Shown one piece after another: positions 1 through 8,895 of a stretch of 41,171 nucleotides of DNA. The DNA comes from Paracoccaceae bacterium (GTDB lineage Bacteria; Pseudomonadota; Alphaproteobacteria; Rhodobacterales; Rhodobacteraceae). Each line of letters opens with the position of its first letter. Position 1 is the stretch's first letter. A model generated the notes under the pieces. That model was not told the origin of the DNA, searched no databases, and saw only the letters and a list, made by a program, of their open reading frames with translations. The translations under genes were made by a program, and so were the position numbers. Location: positions 1 through 41,171 of the forward strand of contig JALRHZ010000009.1 of NCBI GenBank assembly GCA_023259435.1. Direction: 5' to 3'.

Positions 1-26
1 GACATCTTTCATGCGGGTTACGTTGC

Positions 27-50
27 ATGTGAAAAGTTTATGTTTCACAT
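27..50. promoter_or_regulatory. Inverted repeat upstream of the small secreted protein gene
   Basis: ATGTGAAA at 27-34 and TTTCACAT at 43-50 form a perfect 8-bp inverted repeat with an 8-base spacer. It lies directly before the AGGAG ribosome-binding sequence at 51-55. The spacing would suit an operator for a dimeric repressor, but no regulator gene is next to it and the repeat is short enough to arise by chance. Confidence 0.25.
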
Positions 51-80
51 AGGAGACAGGTGTTACTATGGTGGGGTATT

Positions 81-479
81 ATGAGATCTGTTTTTGCCCT
101 TTTGCTACTGCTCTTGACCGCCTCGACAGGGATCGCGCAAGACAGTCGATTGTCTCCGGATGCCTATGAGACCTACACGCGCGGCTATACGATTGTATTT
201 CAACAAGATGGCCAAATAATTGGTGCCGAGCAATATTTGTCGGATCGTCAGGTTGTTTGGACCTTTGTAGACGGAAACTGTACCCGTGGCGAATGGTATG
301 TTCGCAACGGAGCGATTTGTTTTGCATATGAAAACAGTAGTGACGATCCGTGCTGGTACGCTGATTTGGTTGAGGGGGGTTTGCGCGTAAGTTTCGCGCA
401 AAACCCACAGATTCAGCAATTCGAAAAATACAAATCAACGCAGCCTATCCAATGCGCGAACACCTATTTGGGAAGTTAA
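81..479 (+). CDS. Small secreted protein of unknown function
   Basis: The product has 132 residues. The first 20 or so form a Sec signal peptide (MRSVF, then a run of Leu, then a TGIAQ cleavage region), so it is probably periplasmic. The mature part is rich in Trp, Tyr and Cys, with motifs VVWTFVDGNC, GEWYVRNGAICFAYE and DPCWY. The paired cysteines could form disulfides. I recall similar short secreted proteins in roseobacters but no assigned function. The start is uncertain: GTG at 60 in the same frame sits about 4 bases after AGGAG and would add MLLWWGI, while ATG at 81 follows GGGG and gives a cleaner signal peptide. The 3' end overlaps the convergent xseA stop by 4 bases. Confidence 0.7.
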   Translation: MRSVFALLLLLLTASTGIAQDSRLSPDAYETYTRGYTIVFQQDGQIIGAEQYLSDRQVVWTFVDGNCTRGEWYVRNGAICFAYENSSDDPCWYADLVEGGLRVSFAQNPQIQQFEKYKSTQPIQCANTYLGS

Positions 480-2029
480 AACAGGCTTCCTTGTTCGGGC
501 GGTGTGGGTTTAGCCTTTTTGGGCAAAGGCTTTGATCCTTGCGTGTCTTTGCCGACGACAATGCGCCCATCGGCAAATTCGATTTCAACCTCACCTTTTA
601 CATCTGTTGACTGCGTAACCAAATCGCCATCTGAGCGGACCACCGCATATCCACGGCGCAAGGTTTCTTTGTATCCCAAAGTCTCGCGTAGACGATCAAG
701 TGCGGTGATCTTTTCTTTCCATTTCACAACAGAGCTATGGGACACGTTCACAAAATTTTTCACCGTCCTAGATAATTTCTCTTCCATGTCCTGCACCTGC
801 AACACCAGTTGCGTCGGACGTAATCGGGTCACACGTGCATCAAACATGTCTCGTTTTGCACGCGTATTGCGAACGAGAGCCGGCGCGAGGCGATCTGAGA
901 TTGCGGTGACAGACCGCCGTTCTGCATCGACCATGCGTCTAAGGACAGTCGGGCGCAACAGACCACTTGCATCAGACAGGGCAATACGTTTGGTTTGGAC
1001 CTGTTTGGACAATCCAACAGGCAAACGGTCTGAGACCATATCAAGGCGCTGGCGCGGTGTTTCGACCAAGGACTGAGGCCGCGGCAATGCGCGTGACAGA
1101 TCCCGTAATCTTTGACCCTTTGTCATAAGAGCCCCGCTCAATGCGCGTGACATGCGCGCATCTTGTTCATTGACCCATGCCAAGAGCTCATGCCGCACGG
1201 GCACGGCAAGCTCTGCGGCGGCGGTTGGCGTCGGCGCGCGGACATCTGATACAAAATCGATTAGGGTTGTGTCTGTTTCATGACCCACGGCGGAAATCAA
1301 CGGAATATCCGAAGCGGCGGCCGCGCGTGCAACCGCTTCTTCGTTAAAGCCCCAGAGATCCTCGATTGATCCGCCCCCTCGCGCCACAATGATCAAATCA
1401 GGTCGTGGCATTGCACCACCCGGTGTTAATGCGTTAAATCCTTCGATCCCACGAACCACTTCGGGCGCGCATCGCTCGCCCTGAACCGCCACAGGCCAAA
1501 TCAGCACTTTACGCGGAAACCGATCCCGCAAGCGGTGCAAAATATCGCGGATCACTGCGCCGGACGGAGAGGTAACGACACCAATCACTTCGGGTAGGTA
1601 AGGTAATGGTTTTTTGCGTGCTGGATCAAACAGACCCTCTGATTGCAACTGTGCCTTGCGTTTTTCCAGCATCGCCATAAGCGCGCCAACGCCCGCGGGC
1701 TTCATATCGTCAATGACGATCTGATACTTTGACTGACCCGGAAATGTTGTAATCCGTCCTGTCGCAACCACCTCTAGCCCCTCTTCGGGGCGCATGGGTA
1801 ATCGGGCCGCAACACCTTTCCAGATCACACCAGAGATCACCGATTTATCGTCCTTAAGGTCAAGATAAACATGCCCTGACCGCGGCAGGGAAACCCGTCC
1901 AATCTCACCCTTGATCCGCACATGCGAAAACTCGCCCTCAATCATGCGCTTGATTGCGCCCGAAAGCTCGGAGACAGAAAATTCAGGGGAATTCATGCCC
2001 TCATACGGATCATCAATTAAATCGCTCAT
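476..2029 (-). CDS. xseA: Exodeoxyribonuclease VII large subunit
   Basis: This is the large, catalytic subunit of exonuclease VII, which with XseB degrades single-stranded DNA to acid-soluble oligonucleotides in the cytoplasm. The 517 residues show the expected order: an N-terminal OB fold (EFSVSELSGAIKRMIEGEF, then VRIKGEIGRV and SGHVYLDLKD), then the catalytic region with VVTSPSGAVIRDILHRL, RGGGSIEDLWGFNEE and ISAVGHETDTTLIDF, then a long helical, Arg-rich part, and a C-terminal RRGYAVV segment. The ATG at 2029 (MSDLIDDP) starts just before the OB fold. An upstream start would add 19 unconserved residues. It is divergent from purD across 69 bases. xseB is not in the window. Confidence 0.96.
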   Translation of the reverse strand: MSDLIDDPYEGMNSPEFSVSELSGAIKRMIEGEFSHVRIKGEIGRVSLPRSGHVYLDLKDDKSVISGVIWKGVAARLPMRPEEGLEVVATGRITTFPGQSKYQIVIDDMKPAGVGALMAMLEKRKAQLQSEGLFDPARKKPLPYLPEVIGVVTSPSGAVIRDILHRLRDRFPRKVLIWPVAVQGERCAPEVVRGIEGFNALTPGGAMPRPDLIIVARGGGSIEDLWGFNEEAVARAAAASDIPLISAVGHETDTTLIDFVSDVRAPTPTAAAELAVPVRHELLAWVNEQDARMSRALSGALMTKGQRLRDLSRALPRPQSLVETPRQRLDMVSDRLPVGLSKQVQTKRIALSDASGLLRPTVLRRMVDAERRSVTAISDRLAPALVRNTRAKRDMFDARVTRLRPTQLVLQVQDMEEKLSRTVKNFVNVSHSSVVKWKEKITALDRLRETLGYKETLRRGYAVVRSDGDLVTQSTDVKGEVEIEFADGRIVVGKDTQGSKPLPKKAKPTPPEQGSLF

Positions 2030-2098
2030 GACTGTCTCTTGTTTATATTTCAGTGACAGCTTAGAACGCCACGAAACAAAGTCCAAGAGGATCCGGCA

Positions 2099-3361
2099 AT
2101 GAATATTTTGATTTTAGGCAGCGGTGGACGTGAACATGCTTTGGCGTGGGCCGTAAAACAGAACCCAAAATGTGACCGATTGATCGTAGCCCCCGGAAAC
2201 GCAGGCATCGCAGCCCATGCCGAATGCGCGACCCTCAACATCGAGAGTGGGCCGGATGTGGTTGAATTTGCTCAATCCCAGTCTATCGATTTCGTCATCA
2301 TTGGCCCCGAAGCCCCCTTGGCCGCAGGCGTCGCCGATGATTTACGCGCCGCGGGCTTTTTGACCTTTGGCCCCTCGCAAGCGGCCGCCGCATTAGAAGC
2401 ATCAAAAAGCTTTACCAAAGAGGTCTGCGATGCCGCGAATGCGCCCACTGCGGCCTATGGGCATTTCAAAGACAAAGACGCGGCCTTGGCCTATGTGCGC
2501 GAACAAGGCGCACCAATTGTCATCAAAGCGGATGGTTTGGCCGCAGGCAAAGGCGTTATCGTGGCGATGGACCTTGCAACAGCAGAGGCCGCCCTAGACG
2601 ATATGTTTGGCGGTGCTTTTGGTGGCGCGGGTGCCGAAGTGGTTATCGAAGAGTTCATGGAGGGCGAAGAGGCCTCTTATTTTGTGCTCTGCGACGGAGA
2701 AACCGTTTTACCCATTGGAACAGCCCAAGATCACAAACGTGTTGGCGACGGGGACACCGGCCCAAATACCGGTGGCATGGGGGCCTATTCCCCTGCCCCA
2801 GTCTTGACCGATGAAATTGCACACAAAGCCATTGAGGAAATCGTGAAACCCACGATGCGTGTCATGGCCCAGCGCGGCATGCCCTATCAGGGCGTTCTTT
2901 ATGTCGGTTTGATGATCCAAAACGGCCAACCACGATTAGTTGAGTACAACGTGCGGTTCGGCGATCCAGAATGTCAGGTCCTGATGATGCGCCTTGGCGC
3001 ACAAGCGCTTGATCTATTGCTTGCCGCGGCAAATGGCACCTTGGATCAGGCTCAGGTCAATTGGGCAGACGATCACGCAGTCACAGTCGTTTATGCGGCA
3101 AACGGGTATCCTGGTTCTTATGAAAAAGGCACAGAAATAAAGGGCCTTGAGGCGCTTCCCGAAGACAGCATGAATATGGTGTTCCATGCCGGAACCAAAA
3201 TGATTGATGGTGTGCTTTGCGCTGTGGGGGGGCGGGTGTTGAACGTAACCGCCCGAGGAGCCACGCTGAAAGAGGCCAAAGATCGCGCTTATGCAAGTTT
3301 AGATCAAATAGACTGGCCCGACGGATTTTATCGCACAGATATCGGGTGGCGCGCGCTATGA
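2099..3361 (+). CDS. purD: Phosphoribosylamine--glycine ligase (GAR synthetase)
   Basis: The enzyme joins 5-phosphoribosylamine and glycine with ATP, the second step of purine synthesis in the cytosol. Its 420 residues are typical for the family. The N-terminal NILILGSGGREHALAW motif is a PurD hallmark. An ATP-grasp domain follows (IVIKADGLAAGKGVIVA, then GDGDTGPNTGGMGAYSPAP), with the catalytic stretch LVEYNVRFGDPECQ near residue 285. The start has AGAGGA about 6 bases upstream. Its TGA overlaps the ATG of the MOSC-domain gene, so the two are probably translationally coupled. purA is also in this window but far away. Confidence 0.97.
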   Translation: MNILILGSGGREHALAWAVKQNPKCDRLIVAPGNAGIAAHAECATLNIESGPDVVEFAQSQSIDFVIIGPEAPLAAGVADDLRAAGFLTFGPSQAAAALEASKSFTKEVCDAANAPTAAYGHFKDKDAALAYVREQGAPIVIKADGLAAGKGVIVAMDLATAEAALDDMFGGAFGGAGAEVVIEEFMEGEEASYFVLCDGETVLPIGTAQDHKRVGDGDTGPNTGGMGAYSPAPVLTDEIAHKAIEEIVKPTMRVMAQRGMPYQGVLYVGLMIQNGQPRLVEYNVRFGDPECQVLMMRLGAQALDLLLAAANGTLDQAQVNWADDHAVTVVYAANGYPGSYEKGTEIKGLEALPEDSMNMVFHAGTKMIDGVLCAVGGRVLNVTARGATLKEAKDRAYASLDQIDWPDGFYRTDIGWRAL

Positions 3362-3903
3362 GTTTTGCAACGAAACAGATGCTTGATGCGGCGCTTCCTC
3401 ATATTCTTGAGGCCCCTAAAGAGGCGTCTGTTGTTGAAAACCTATGCTTTCGCCCTGCGTTCAATGAACGTGAATTTCCCCAGAGCATTACCCTCATGCC
3501 TGATGAGGGGATCGTCGGAGACCGGTGGACGAAATTCCCGTGGATGACCTTAGAAAACGGTGATCCAGACCCCGCAATCCAAGTGTCAATCCTCAATATC
3601 CGCGTGTGGCAGGCCGTCAAAACGCAACCAGATTTCATTCACCCCGGCGATACCTTTATGGCCGATTTTGACACATCTGAGGCCAACTGCCCAAAAGGTA
3701 CACGTTTGTCCGTAGGCACTGCTATTTTGAATGTCTCAGGTGTTTTCAACGAAGGATGTGTGAAATGGCAAGCGCGTTATGGGAAAGACGCGGGGGAATG
3801 GCTCTCGGCGCCTGAGCATCGAAAATATAGGCTTCGCGGTCTATTGTGTTCGATCGAACAGGGCGGAACTATTTCCAATGGTGATGTTGTTAGAAAACTC
3901 TAA
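3358..3903 (+). CDS. MOSC domain-containing protein
   Basis: A 181-residue cytoplasmic protein resembling stand-alone MOSC-domain (molybdenum-cofactor sulfurase C-terminal-like) proteins. Visible features are GIVGDRW near residue 50, VSILNIRVW, HPGDTF, and the segment FNEGCVKWQARYGKDAGEW. That last segment carries the single conserved-looking Cys, which in MOSC proteins is thought to handle sulfur or bind the cofactor. It starts inside the end of purD (ATGA overlap), so it is co-expressed with a purine gene, although no functional link is obvious. Its stop overlaps that of the convergent FG-GAP gene. The family is fairly secure, the substrate unknown. Confidence 0.7.
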   Translation: MSFATKQMLDAALPHILEAPKEASVVENLCFRPAFNEREFPQSITLMPDEGIVGDRWTKFPWMTLENGDPDPAIQVSILNIRVWQAVKTQPDFIHPGDTFMADFDTSEANCPKGTRLSVGTAILNVSGVFNEGCVKWQARYGKDAGEWLSAPEHRKYRLRGLLCSIEQGGTISNGDVVRKL

Positions 3904-4778
3904 CGCTGGTCACAGGACAGGGCGCGTCGAAACCCGTTGATCGTTGGGACGATGTCATAGCCTTGTTGTGTCAGCCCATCCTTGTTAAGGCGGATGCCTT
4001 GGATCTGCGTCCAATCCCCATTTGATACCAAGACCTCAGGCGCCCCCTCACAGTCCCGCACCCCACCGACAAGATAATCCCATCCAATACGATGATTGGT
4101 GAGCCCCTCTTTTTCGGCGACTTTAACAAGTTGCCCAGGCGCTTTGTATCGCCAAATCATCAAGGTTTTGGCTAAATGCGGACGATCTATATAAGCAATT
4201 TCCTGCGATCCATCCTGATCAAGATCCGCAATGCCAATGACAGAGAGCCACCGATTACGTCTTCCAATATATGGCGTTTCGGCAAGACGTTTCAGATATT
4301 GATCATACACAACAAGCTGTGCACCCCGTGTGGTGTTAGATCGCACAGTAACGATCTCAGGCCGCCCATCCCCAGTGATGTCGGCAAGACGAGGGGCAAG
4401 GTCCTCGAACACGTGGTCTGCGTCCAGTATGTGGACCAAGGGGCAGTTTATCATGCCATTGGCATACCCGCGCCAGAGCACTAGTCCAGTGGCGTCCCGC
4501 AAGCGTCCCATGATATTATGCGCGTATCGGTTGGTTTCGCCAAAAAACTCAACATGCCAAACGACATCCGTGTTTTTTAGATCAGGATAGCGAGTGACCA
4601 ATTCTTGGCTAACGCCGTTTGGCTGAACAAACATGGCAGATCGCTCTGGCAAATCACGCGGTGGAAAACCATCACAGGCAAAGGCCACCTTCCCCGCTGG
4701 CAACAGGCACAGAGCGAGCAAAACGCCGCGGGCGCACGCTTTCAAAGCTTGAAAGGGCAGACGCGGCGCCTTGGCCAT
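3900..4778 (-). CDS. Secreted FG-GAP/VCBS-repeat protein
   Basis: A 292-residue exported protein. A basic N-terminus and hydrophobic stretch (ARGVLLALCLLPAGKVAFA) form a signal peptide that ends before ACDGFPP. The mature part contains two clear calcium-type FG-GAP/VCBS motifs, DITGDGRPEIVTV and IADLDQDGSQEIAYID, so it is probably a partial beta-propeller in the periplasm. The start was placed at the ATG at 4778, which lies one base after the ferredoxin stop. A start further upstream would lie inside the ferredoxin gene and spoil the signal peptide. The function is unknown; the operon with a ferredoxin may only reflect shared expression. Confidence 0.75.
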   Translation of the reverse strand: MAKAPRLPFQALKACARGVLLALCLLPAGKVAFACDGFPPRDLPERSAMFVQPNGVSQELVTRYPDLKNTDVVWHVEFFGETNRYAHNIMGRLRDATGLVLWRGYANGMINCPLVHILDADHVFEDLAPRLADITGDGRPEIVTVRSNTTRGAQLVVYDQYLKRLAETPYIGRRNRWLSVIGIADLDQDGSQEIAYIDRPHLAKTLMIWRYKAPGQLVKVAEKEGLTNHRIGWDYLVGGVRDCEGAPEVLVSNGDWTQIQGIRLNKDGLTQQGYDIVPTINGFRRALSCDQR

Positions 4779-4779
4779 G

Positions 4780-5136
<357 letters not shown>

Positions 5137-5207
5137 CTAACTTGGCTATGTAGAGCCTGCACTTCGGTTTTGCGACTCTTCTTTCGGTCTCTTGCGACAA
5201 TTTTCAA

Positions 5208-5573
5208 ATGTTCTATATTTGTTCCATGGTAAATATACCCAACATATCTTGGCCCACGCCCCCCAACGCATGCCCCTCGTCTCACCTTGGAACGATCCCC
5301 GTGGGAACTCGGATAACTGTTGCGGGTTTGGTCATCTTGCGCCAAAGACCGGGCACTGCAAATGGCGTCATTTTTATCACCCTTGAAGATGAAGATGGTG
5401 TGGTTAACATCATTGTGTGGCGCAAACTCTATGAAACCTATCGCCGCGCCATCATTTCAGGCCGACTTTTATCTATCACAGGTCGGATCCAACGTGACAA
5501 TGGTGTCATTCATGTGATTGCCGAAACGATCCAAGATCGCTCTGATTTGCTCGACACTTTACTCTGCTCGTGA
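5208..5573 (+). pseudogene. Relic of the C-terminal OB-fold of error-prone DNA polymerase DnaE2/ImuC
   Basis: The frame encodes at most 121 residues. From about residue 34 it reads GTRITVAGLVILRQRPGTANG, then VIFITLEDEDGVVNIIVW, then YRRAIISGRLLSITGRIQRD, then VIHVIAETIQDRSDLL. This closely follows the OB fold near the end of DnaE2/ImuC, a translesion polymerase of roughly 1,000-1,100 residues that works with ImuA and ImuB. No polymerase, PHP or finger domain precedes it, and imuA/imuB are absent. No Shine-Dalgarno sequence precedes ATG 5208 or the alternative ATG 5226. After the stop, a shifted frame stays open to 5655. It is most simply a decayed remnant. A small free-standing OB protein is the alternative. 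Confidence 0.65.
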
Positions 5574-5651
5574 TGGCAAAACAAATCACCGGCCAATTCA
5601 ATTGACCGTATCGCAAATACAAGACATGGTAGCAAAAACCATGAGGCGGCC

Positions 5652-6101
5652 TTGAAACATCTTCTACTCCTGACACTTAGCACAAGCCTCATGGCAGCCT
5701 GCACTGTTCCCTCGACACAGGACACAGAGCCTAAGATCACACAGGCCCAAGACGGGCGGTGCTATTCATCTATTGTCACACAGCCTGCAATCATCGAAAC
5801 AACCACACAACAAATTCCACTCGACACGGGTGGTTATGAAACACGACAGGTCCAAAACATCATACGCCCCCGTGAAGAAATCAAATTTCAGGCTATTTGC
5901 CCCACAACACTAACGCCAGACTTCATCGCCTCACTCCAACGCGCTTTGGCGGCACGGTCCCTTGCTCCGGGACCCATTACAGGAACATTGACCCCCTCCA
6001 CTCGTGATGCGGTTCAACGCTTTCAATCTCAACTCGGATTAGGTACTGCCGTGCTGACCCATACAGCGGCTGTTCAACTGGGTTTGACCACCACGCGATA
6101 A
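5652..6101 (+). CDS. Lipoprotein with peptidoglycan-binding domain
   Basis: A 149-residue lipoprotein. The signal peptide MKHLLLLTLSTSLMAAC ends in a lipobox with Cys17, so the protein is probably anchored to a membrane. Residues 85-145 (TPDFIASLQRALAARSL, GPITGTLTPSTRDAVQRFQ, LTHTAAVQLGL) form a PG_binding_1-like helical repeat that would contact peptidoglycan. The middle section with RCYSSIV and FQAICP holds two cysteines. The start is a TTG at 5652 preceded by AGGCGG; no in-frame ATG gives the full signal peptide. Tandem hairpins follow. A cell-envelope tethering role is inferred. Confidence 0.75.
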   Translation: MKHLLLLTLSTSLMAACTVPSTQDTEPKITQAQDGRCYSSIVTQPAIIETTTQQIPLDTGGYETRQVQNIIRPREEIKFQAICPTTLTPDFIASLQRALAARSLAPGPITGTLTPSTRDAVQRFQSQLGLGTAVLTHTAAVQLGLTTTR

Positions 6102-6109
6102 AACGCCCA

Positions 6110-6160
6110 GCCCTCGCAAGAGGGCGCGATATGAGGGGCCTCGATGGCCCCTCATATCGC
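6110..6160 (+). repeat. Tandem hairpins after the lipoprotein gene (copy 1 of a shared element)
   Basis: A 6-bp stem with a GCAA tetraloop (arms 6110-6115 and 6120-6125) is followed at once by a perfect 15-bp stem with loop TCGAT (arms 6126-6140 and 6146-6160). No T-run follows on either strand, so it is not a textbook intrinsic terminator. It may still protect the 3' end of the lipoprotein mRNA. The apex GGGGCCTCGATGGCCC recurs exactly in the hairpin at 14490-14522, also preceded by a small hairpin and also directly after a gene. Confidence 0.7.
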
Positions 6161-6175
6161 AACTGCTTTGCCATC

Positions 6176-6207
6176 AAAAAATGCCACCTGTGGGCACAGG
6201 TGGCATT
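6176..6207 (-). terminator. Intrinsic terminator of the degP-like gene
   Basis: A perfect 12-bp stem (arms 6180-6191 and 6196-6207, loop of 4) is followed on the minus strand by a run of T from the A-tract at 6176-6181. It lies just downstream of the protease stop at 6235. On the plus strand the tail TTAAATTTTTAAA could allow weak bidirectional use for the lipoprotein gene. Confidence 0.8.
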
Positions 6208-6234
6208 AAATTTTTAAATTAGCTCTCGTAACGT

Positions 6235-7710
6235 CTAGTTCAGCTCAAGCACGACAAATCGCGGTTGGCCGTCACGGCGTACCAAAAGCAACAAGGAACT
6301 GCGCCCCGCGTCCCGCGTTTGTGTCACAACCGCCTGAAAATCTTTGACAGAGGTCACATCGCGTTGCGCTGCATCTGTGATAAGGTCTCCGGCTTGCAAT
6401 CCCTTTGCCGCAGCATCAGAGGCATCATCGACACCGGTGACAACCACACCGGTTGTCGCGGGATCAATACCTAGCTCATCACGTAATTCAGAGGTCAGCT
6501 CTGACAGGGTCATCCCTTCGACTGATGTTTCTTGCGGTGCTGTCTCAGGCGCGGCTTGCGCAAGCGTCTCTTCGCCGGGACGCTGCCCAAGTGTCACTTC
6601 TAGGGTCTTACGTGCCCCATCACGCAATACGACAACCTTGACTGTTTTGCCAACCGAAGTTGCCCCAACAATACGCACCAATTCGCCTGAACTGGACACG
6701 TCTTTGCCATCAAACTTTAAAATGACATCCGACGCCATGACGCCCCCTGCTTTGGCGGGTCCATCAAACACCTCAACAACAATAGCACCGGTCGCATCAT
6801 CCATACCCAAGGCCTGCGCCATCTCGTCACTGACCGAGTTGATGTTCACACCCAACCAACCACGCCGCACTTCACCGAATTCGATCAACTGATCGACAAC
6901 AGGGCCGACAACGTTCGAGGACATAGAAAACCCAAGACCGATAGATCCCCCATTCGGCGATAGAATTGCCGTATTCACACCGATGACACGCCCATCCATA
7001 TTAAACAATGGGCCGCCAGAGTTGCCTCGGTTGATCGCTGCATCCGTTTGGATATAGTCATCATAGTTCCCCGACAAAGAGCGGTTTCGAGCGGATACAA
7101 TACCTGCTGATACGGAAAAGCCCTGACCTAACGGGTTACCTACGGCCATCACCCAATCGCCAACCCGCATCACGTCACTATCGCCAAACTGAACAAAGTC
7201 GAGAGGTTTATCCGCCTCGACTTTTAGCACTGCGATATCAACATTGCGATCGGTGCCCACGACGCGCGCAGCGCGCTCTGAGCCATCAAAAAATTCGACA
7301 AGAATTTCGTCAGCACCTTCAATAACGTGGTTGTTGGTAATCACAAACCCATCTTCTGATATCACAAAGCCTGAGCCAAGCGCGGACGTTGGGCGCCGAG
7401 GATTATTCGGGCCGCTGCGATCTTGGAACTCGCGAAAGAACTCTTCAAATGGGCTTCCCTCTGGGACAACGCCACGTGGTCCAACACGCTCTGCGACTTT
7501 CGTTGTTGTGGTAATGTTTACCACTGCGGGGCTGACCTCTTCAACGAGATCCGCAAAACTCTCCGGCGCGCCCTTTGCAAAAGCCAAAGAGCTTTGCAGC
7601 AAAACAAACAGCATCGCCAGAACGGAAAATGACAAGACAGCGATATCTGTGCGGCGCGACTTTGTGGTCACAACGACCGCCGATGGATCAAAGCGTTGGG
7701 ATAGAAACAT
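6235..7710 (-). CDS. Do-family periplasmic serine protease (DegP/HtrA/MucD-like)
   Basis: A 491-residue protease and chaperone that degrades misfolded envelope proteins. A membrane-spanning signal segment lies at about residues 22-46 (ending SSLAFAKG). The trypsin-like domain carries the full triad His128 (TNNHVIEG), Asp158 (RNVDIAVLK) and Ser231 (GNSGGPLF). Two PDZ domains follow, at about 270-370 (RRGWLGVNI) and 395-485 (TGVVVTGVDDAS, AAKGLQAGDLI), as in the DegP/DegQ layout. The ATG at 7710 has AGGAG 9 bases upstream and a candidate promoter behind it. It follows hflK-hflC-DUF2065 on the same strand, a common alphaproteobacterial quality-control arrangement. Which Do paralogue it is (DegP, DegQ or MucD) cannot be fixed from this sequence. 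Confidence 0.95.
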   Translation of the reverse strand: MFLSQRFDPSAVVVTTKSRRTDIAVLSFSVLAMLFVLLQSSLAFAKGAPESFADLVEEVSPAVVNITTTTKVAERVGPRGVVPEGSPFEEFFREFQDRSGPNNPRRPTSALGSGFVISEDGFVITNNHVIEGADEILVEFFDGSERAARVVGTDRNVDIAVLKVEADKPLDFVQFGDSDVMRVGDWVMAVGNPLGQGFSVSAGIVSARNRSLSGNYDDYIQTDAAINRGNSGGPLFNMDGRVIGVNTAILSPNGGSIGLGFSMSSNVVGPVVDQLIEFGEVRRGWLGVNINSVSDEMAQALGMDDATGAIVVEVFDGPAKAGGVMASDVILKFDGKDVSSSGELVRIVGATSVGKTVKVVVLRDGARKTLEVTLGQRPGEETLAQAAPETAPQETSVEGMTLSELTSELRDELGIDPATTGVVVTGVDDASDAAAKGLQAGDLITDAAQRDVTSVKDFQAVVTQTRDAGRSSLLLLVRRDGQPRFVVLELN

Positions 7711-7769
7711 CTATAGATACTCCTCACTCGTATAGATTTTCAGGCACCCAGACTGGATGCTCATGCTAT

Positions 7770-7798
7770 TATCTAGGTATCAGATGGAAGTTCTTCAA
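7770..7798 (-). promoter_or_regulatory. Candidate promoter of the degP-like gene
   Basis: Reading the minus strand, TTGAAG (7793-7798) and TAGATA (7770-7775) are separated by 17 bases, a sigma-70-like arrangement about 60 bases before the start codon. It is the best match in the 121-base gap after the DUF2065 gene. An RpoH-type promoter is possible for a stress protease, but I do not see its usual -10 sequence. Confidence 0.35.
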
Positions 7799-7831
7799 AT
7801 TTTGCAACCAAATATCAAGTATTTGTGAACA

Positions 7832-8026
7832 TCAAATCCACGTTTGTCCCAGCCAGAGCAAGACTGCGCCGACACCGGCATACACCAAACCAAACATCGC
7901 ACGTTGTGACAGGCCGATGGTCTTTATTGCCTCAAGCACATGTTCAATAAGACGCGGGGCCAGCGCAAGCGCCAGCCCCTCTAAGACCATTGCAAATCCA
8001 AGGCCCCAAATGATGTATCCGATCAT
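7832..8026 (-). CDS. DUF2065 small membrane protein
   Basis: A 64-residue protein of the DUF2065 family. It has two hydrophobic helices, roughly residues 2-26 (IIWGLGFAMVLEGLALAL) and 43-62 (AMFGLVYAGVGAVLLWLGQ), joined by a short charged loop. Its ATG overlaps the hflC stop (ATGA), so it is translated with hflKC. This position after hflC is typical. It suggests, without proof, a role in the HflKC-FtsH membrane complex. Confidence 0.85.
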   Translation of the reverse strand: MIGYIIWGLGFAMVLEGLALALAPRLIEHVLEAIKTIGLSQRAMFGLVYAGVGAVLLWLGQTWI

Positions 8027-8895
8027 TTGGAGATTGTGTCGGATTTCAGGTAATCAAAGAACTCGCTATCAGGTGACAATACCATCGACGAATTGCTACC
8101 TTTAAGCGCCGCACGATACGCGTTCAATGATCTGTAGAACTCAAAGAACTCTTGGTCTTGTCCAAACGCACTTGCAAAAATTGCGTTACGTTCGGCATCT
8201 GCCTGACCACGGGTGATTTCGGATTCACGTTTGGCTTCGGACACGATTTCGACCTGTGTCCGATCCGCTTGGGCGCGTACACGCTGTGCTGCCTCGTTGC
8301 CGCGTGCAATTTCGTCTGCTGCTTCACGTTCACGTTCTGCGCGCATACGGGCAAATGTTGCATCAAGGTTGGCGCGTGGCAAATCTGTACGCTTCAAACG
8401 CACGTCGATCACCTCAAGACCAATAGCCTCAGCCTTGACAGCAGCCCCCTCTTTGATGCGCAGCATCAGGACCGCACGATCCGAGCTTAGGATATCGTTT
8501 GACGTCACCGAGCCCAAAACTTCACGCAGCTCGTTTCTCAAGATACCATCCAATCGGCTTTCAGCGGAAAAGATACCGCCCGTACCAACAGCTTCACGGA
8601 ACTGGTTCAAATCAGAAATGCGATAGCGCGCAAAAGCGTCGACAACCAAACGACGGTCATCCTTTGGGGTCACTTCGATCGGGTCAACGTCGCGGCTTAG
8701 GATGCGGTCATCATACATGACGACATTCTGAATAAAGGGCAACTTAAACGCCAAACCGGGCTCTTCTTGGATGGCAACAACACGGCCAAATTGAAGCACT
8801 AGAGCTTTGTTTCGTTCATCGACAATAAACACCGACGACAACAGCAGAATGATACCTGCCGCAAGAACGACCAACAATCCAAAAAATCTGGGCAT
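8023..8895 (-). CDS. hflC: Protease modulator HflC
   Basis: HflC and HflK form a large membrane-anchored SPFH/prohibitin complex that encloses the FtsH protease and limits its activity towards membrane proteins. The 290 residues begin with one membrane helix (about 5-25), then the SPFH domain with IVDERNKALVLQFGRVV and EEPGLAFKLPFIQ. A long charged coiled coil follows (MRAEREREAADEIARGNEAAQRVRAQAD, cited in pieces). The family's DAERNAIFASAFGQDQEFFEFYRSL region is present near the C-terminus. Start and stop overlap the neighbours (TAATG with hflK, ATGA with DUF2065). Confidence 0.95.
   Translation of the reverse strand: MPRFFGLLVVLAAGIILLLSSVFIVDERNKALVLQFGRVVAIQEEPGLAFKLPFIQNVVMYDDRILSRDVDPIEVTPKDDRRLVVDAFARYRISDLNQFREAVGTGGIFSAESRLDGILRNELREVLGSVTSNDILSSDRAVLMLRIKEGAAVKAEAIGLEVIDVRLKRTDLPRANLDATFARMRAEREREAADEIARGNEAAQRVRAQADRTQVEIVSEAKRESEITRGQADAERNAIFASAFGQDQEFFEFYRSLNAYRAALKGSNSSMVLSPDSEFFDYLKSDTISK

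Noticed and set aside
504..1076. 190-residue open frame on the plus strand inside xseA
   Set aside because: It is a shadow of the minus-strand xseA, rich in Arg and Ser with no recognisable domain, and no ribosome-binding site fits.
6344..6892. 182-residue open frame opposite the degP-like gene
   Set aside because: Antisense to the conserved PDZ region. Its Ser/Thr/Pro-rich composition is a by-product of the true frame's codon use.
7711..7740. CTATA...TATAG repeat before the degP-like gene considered as an operator
   Set aside because: The 5-bp arms are too short and AT-rich to carry weight.
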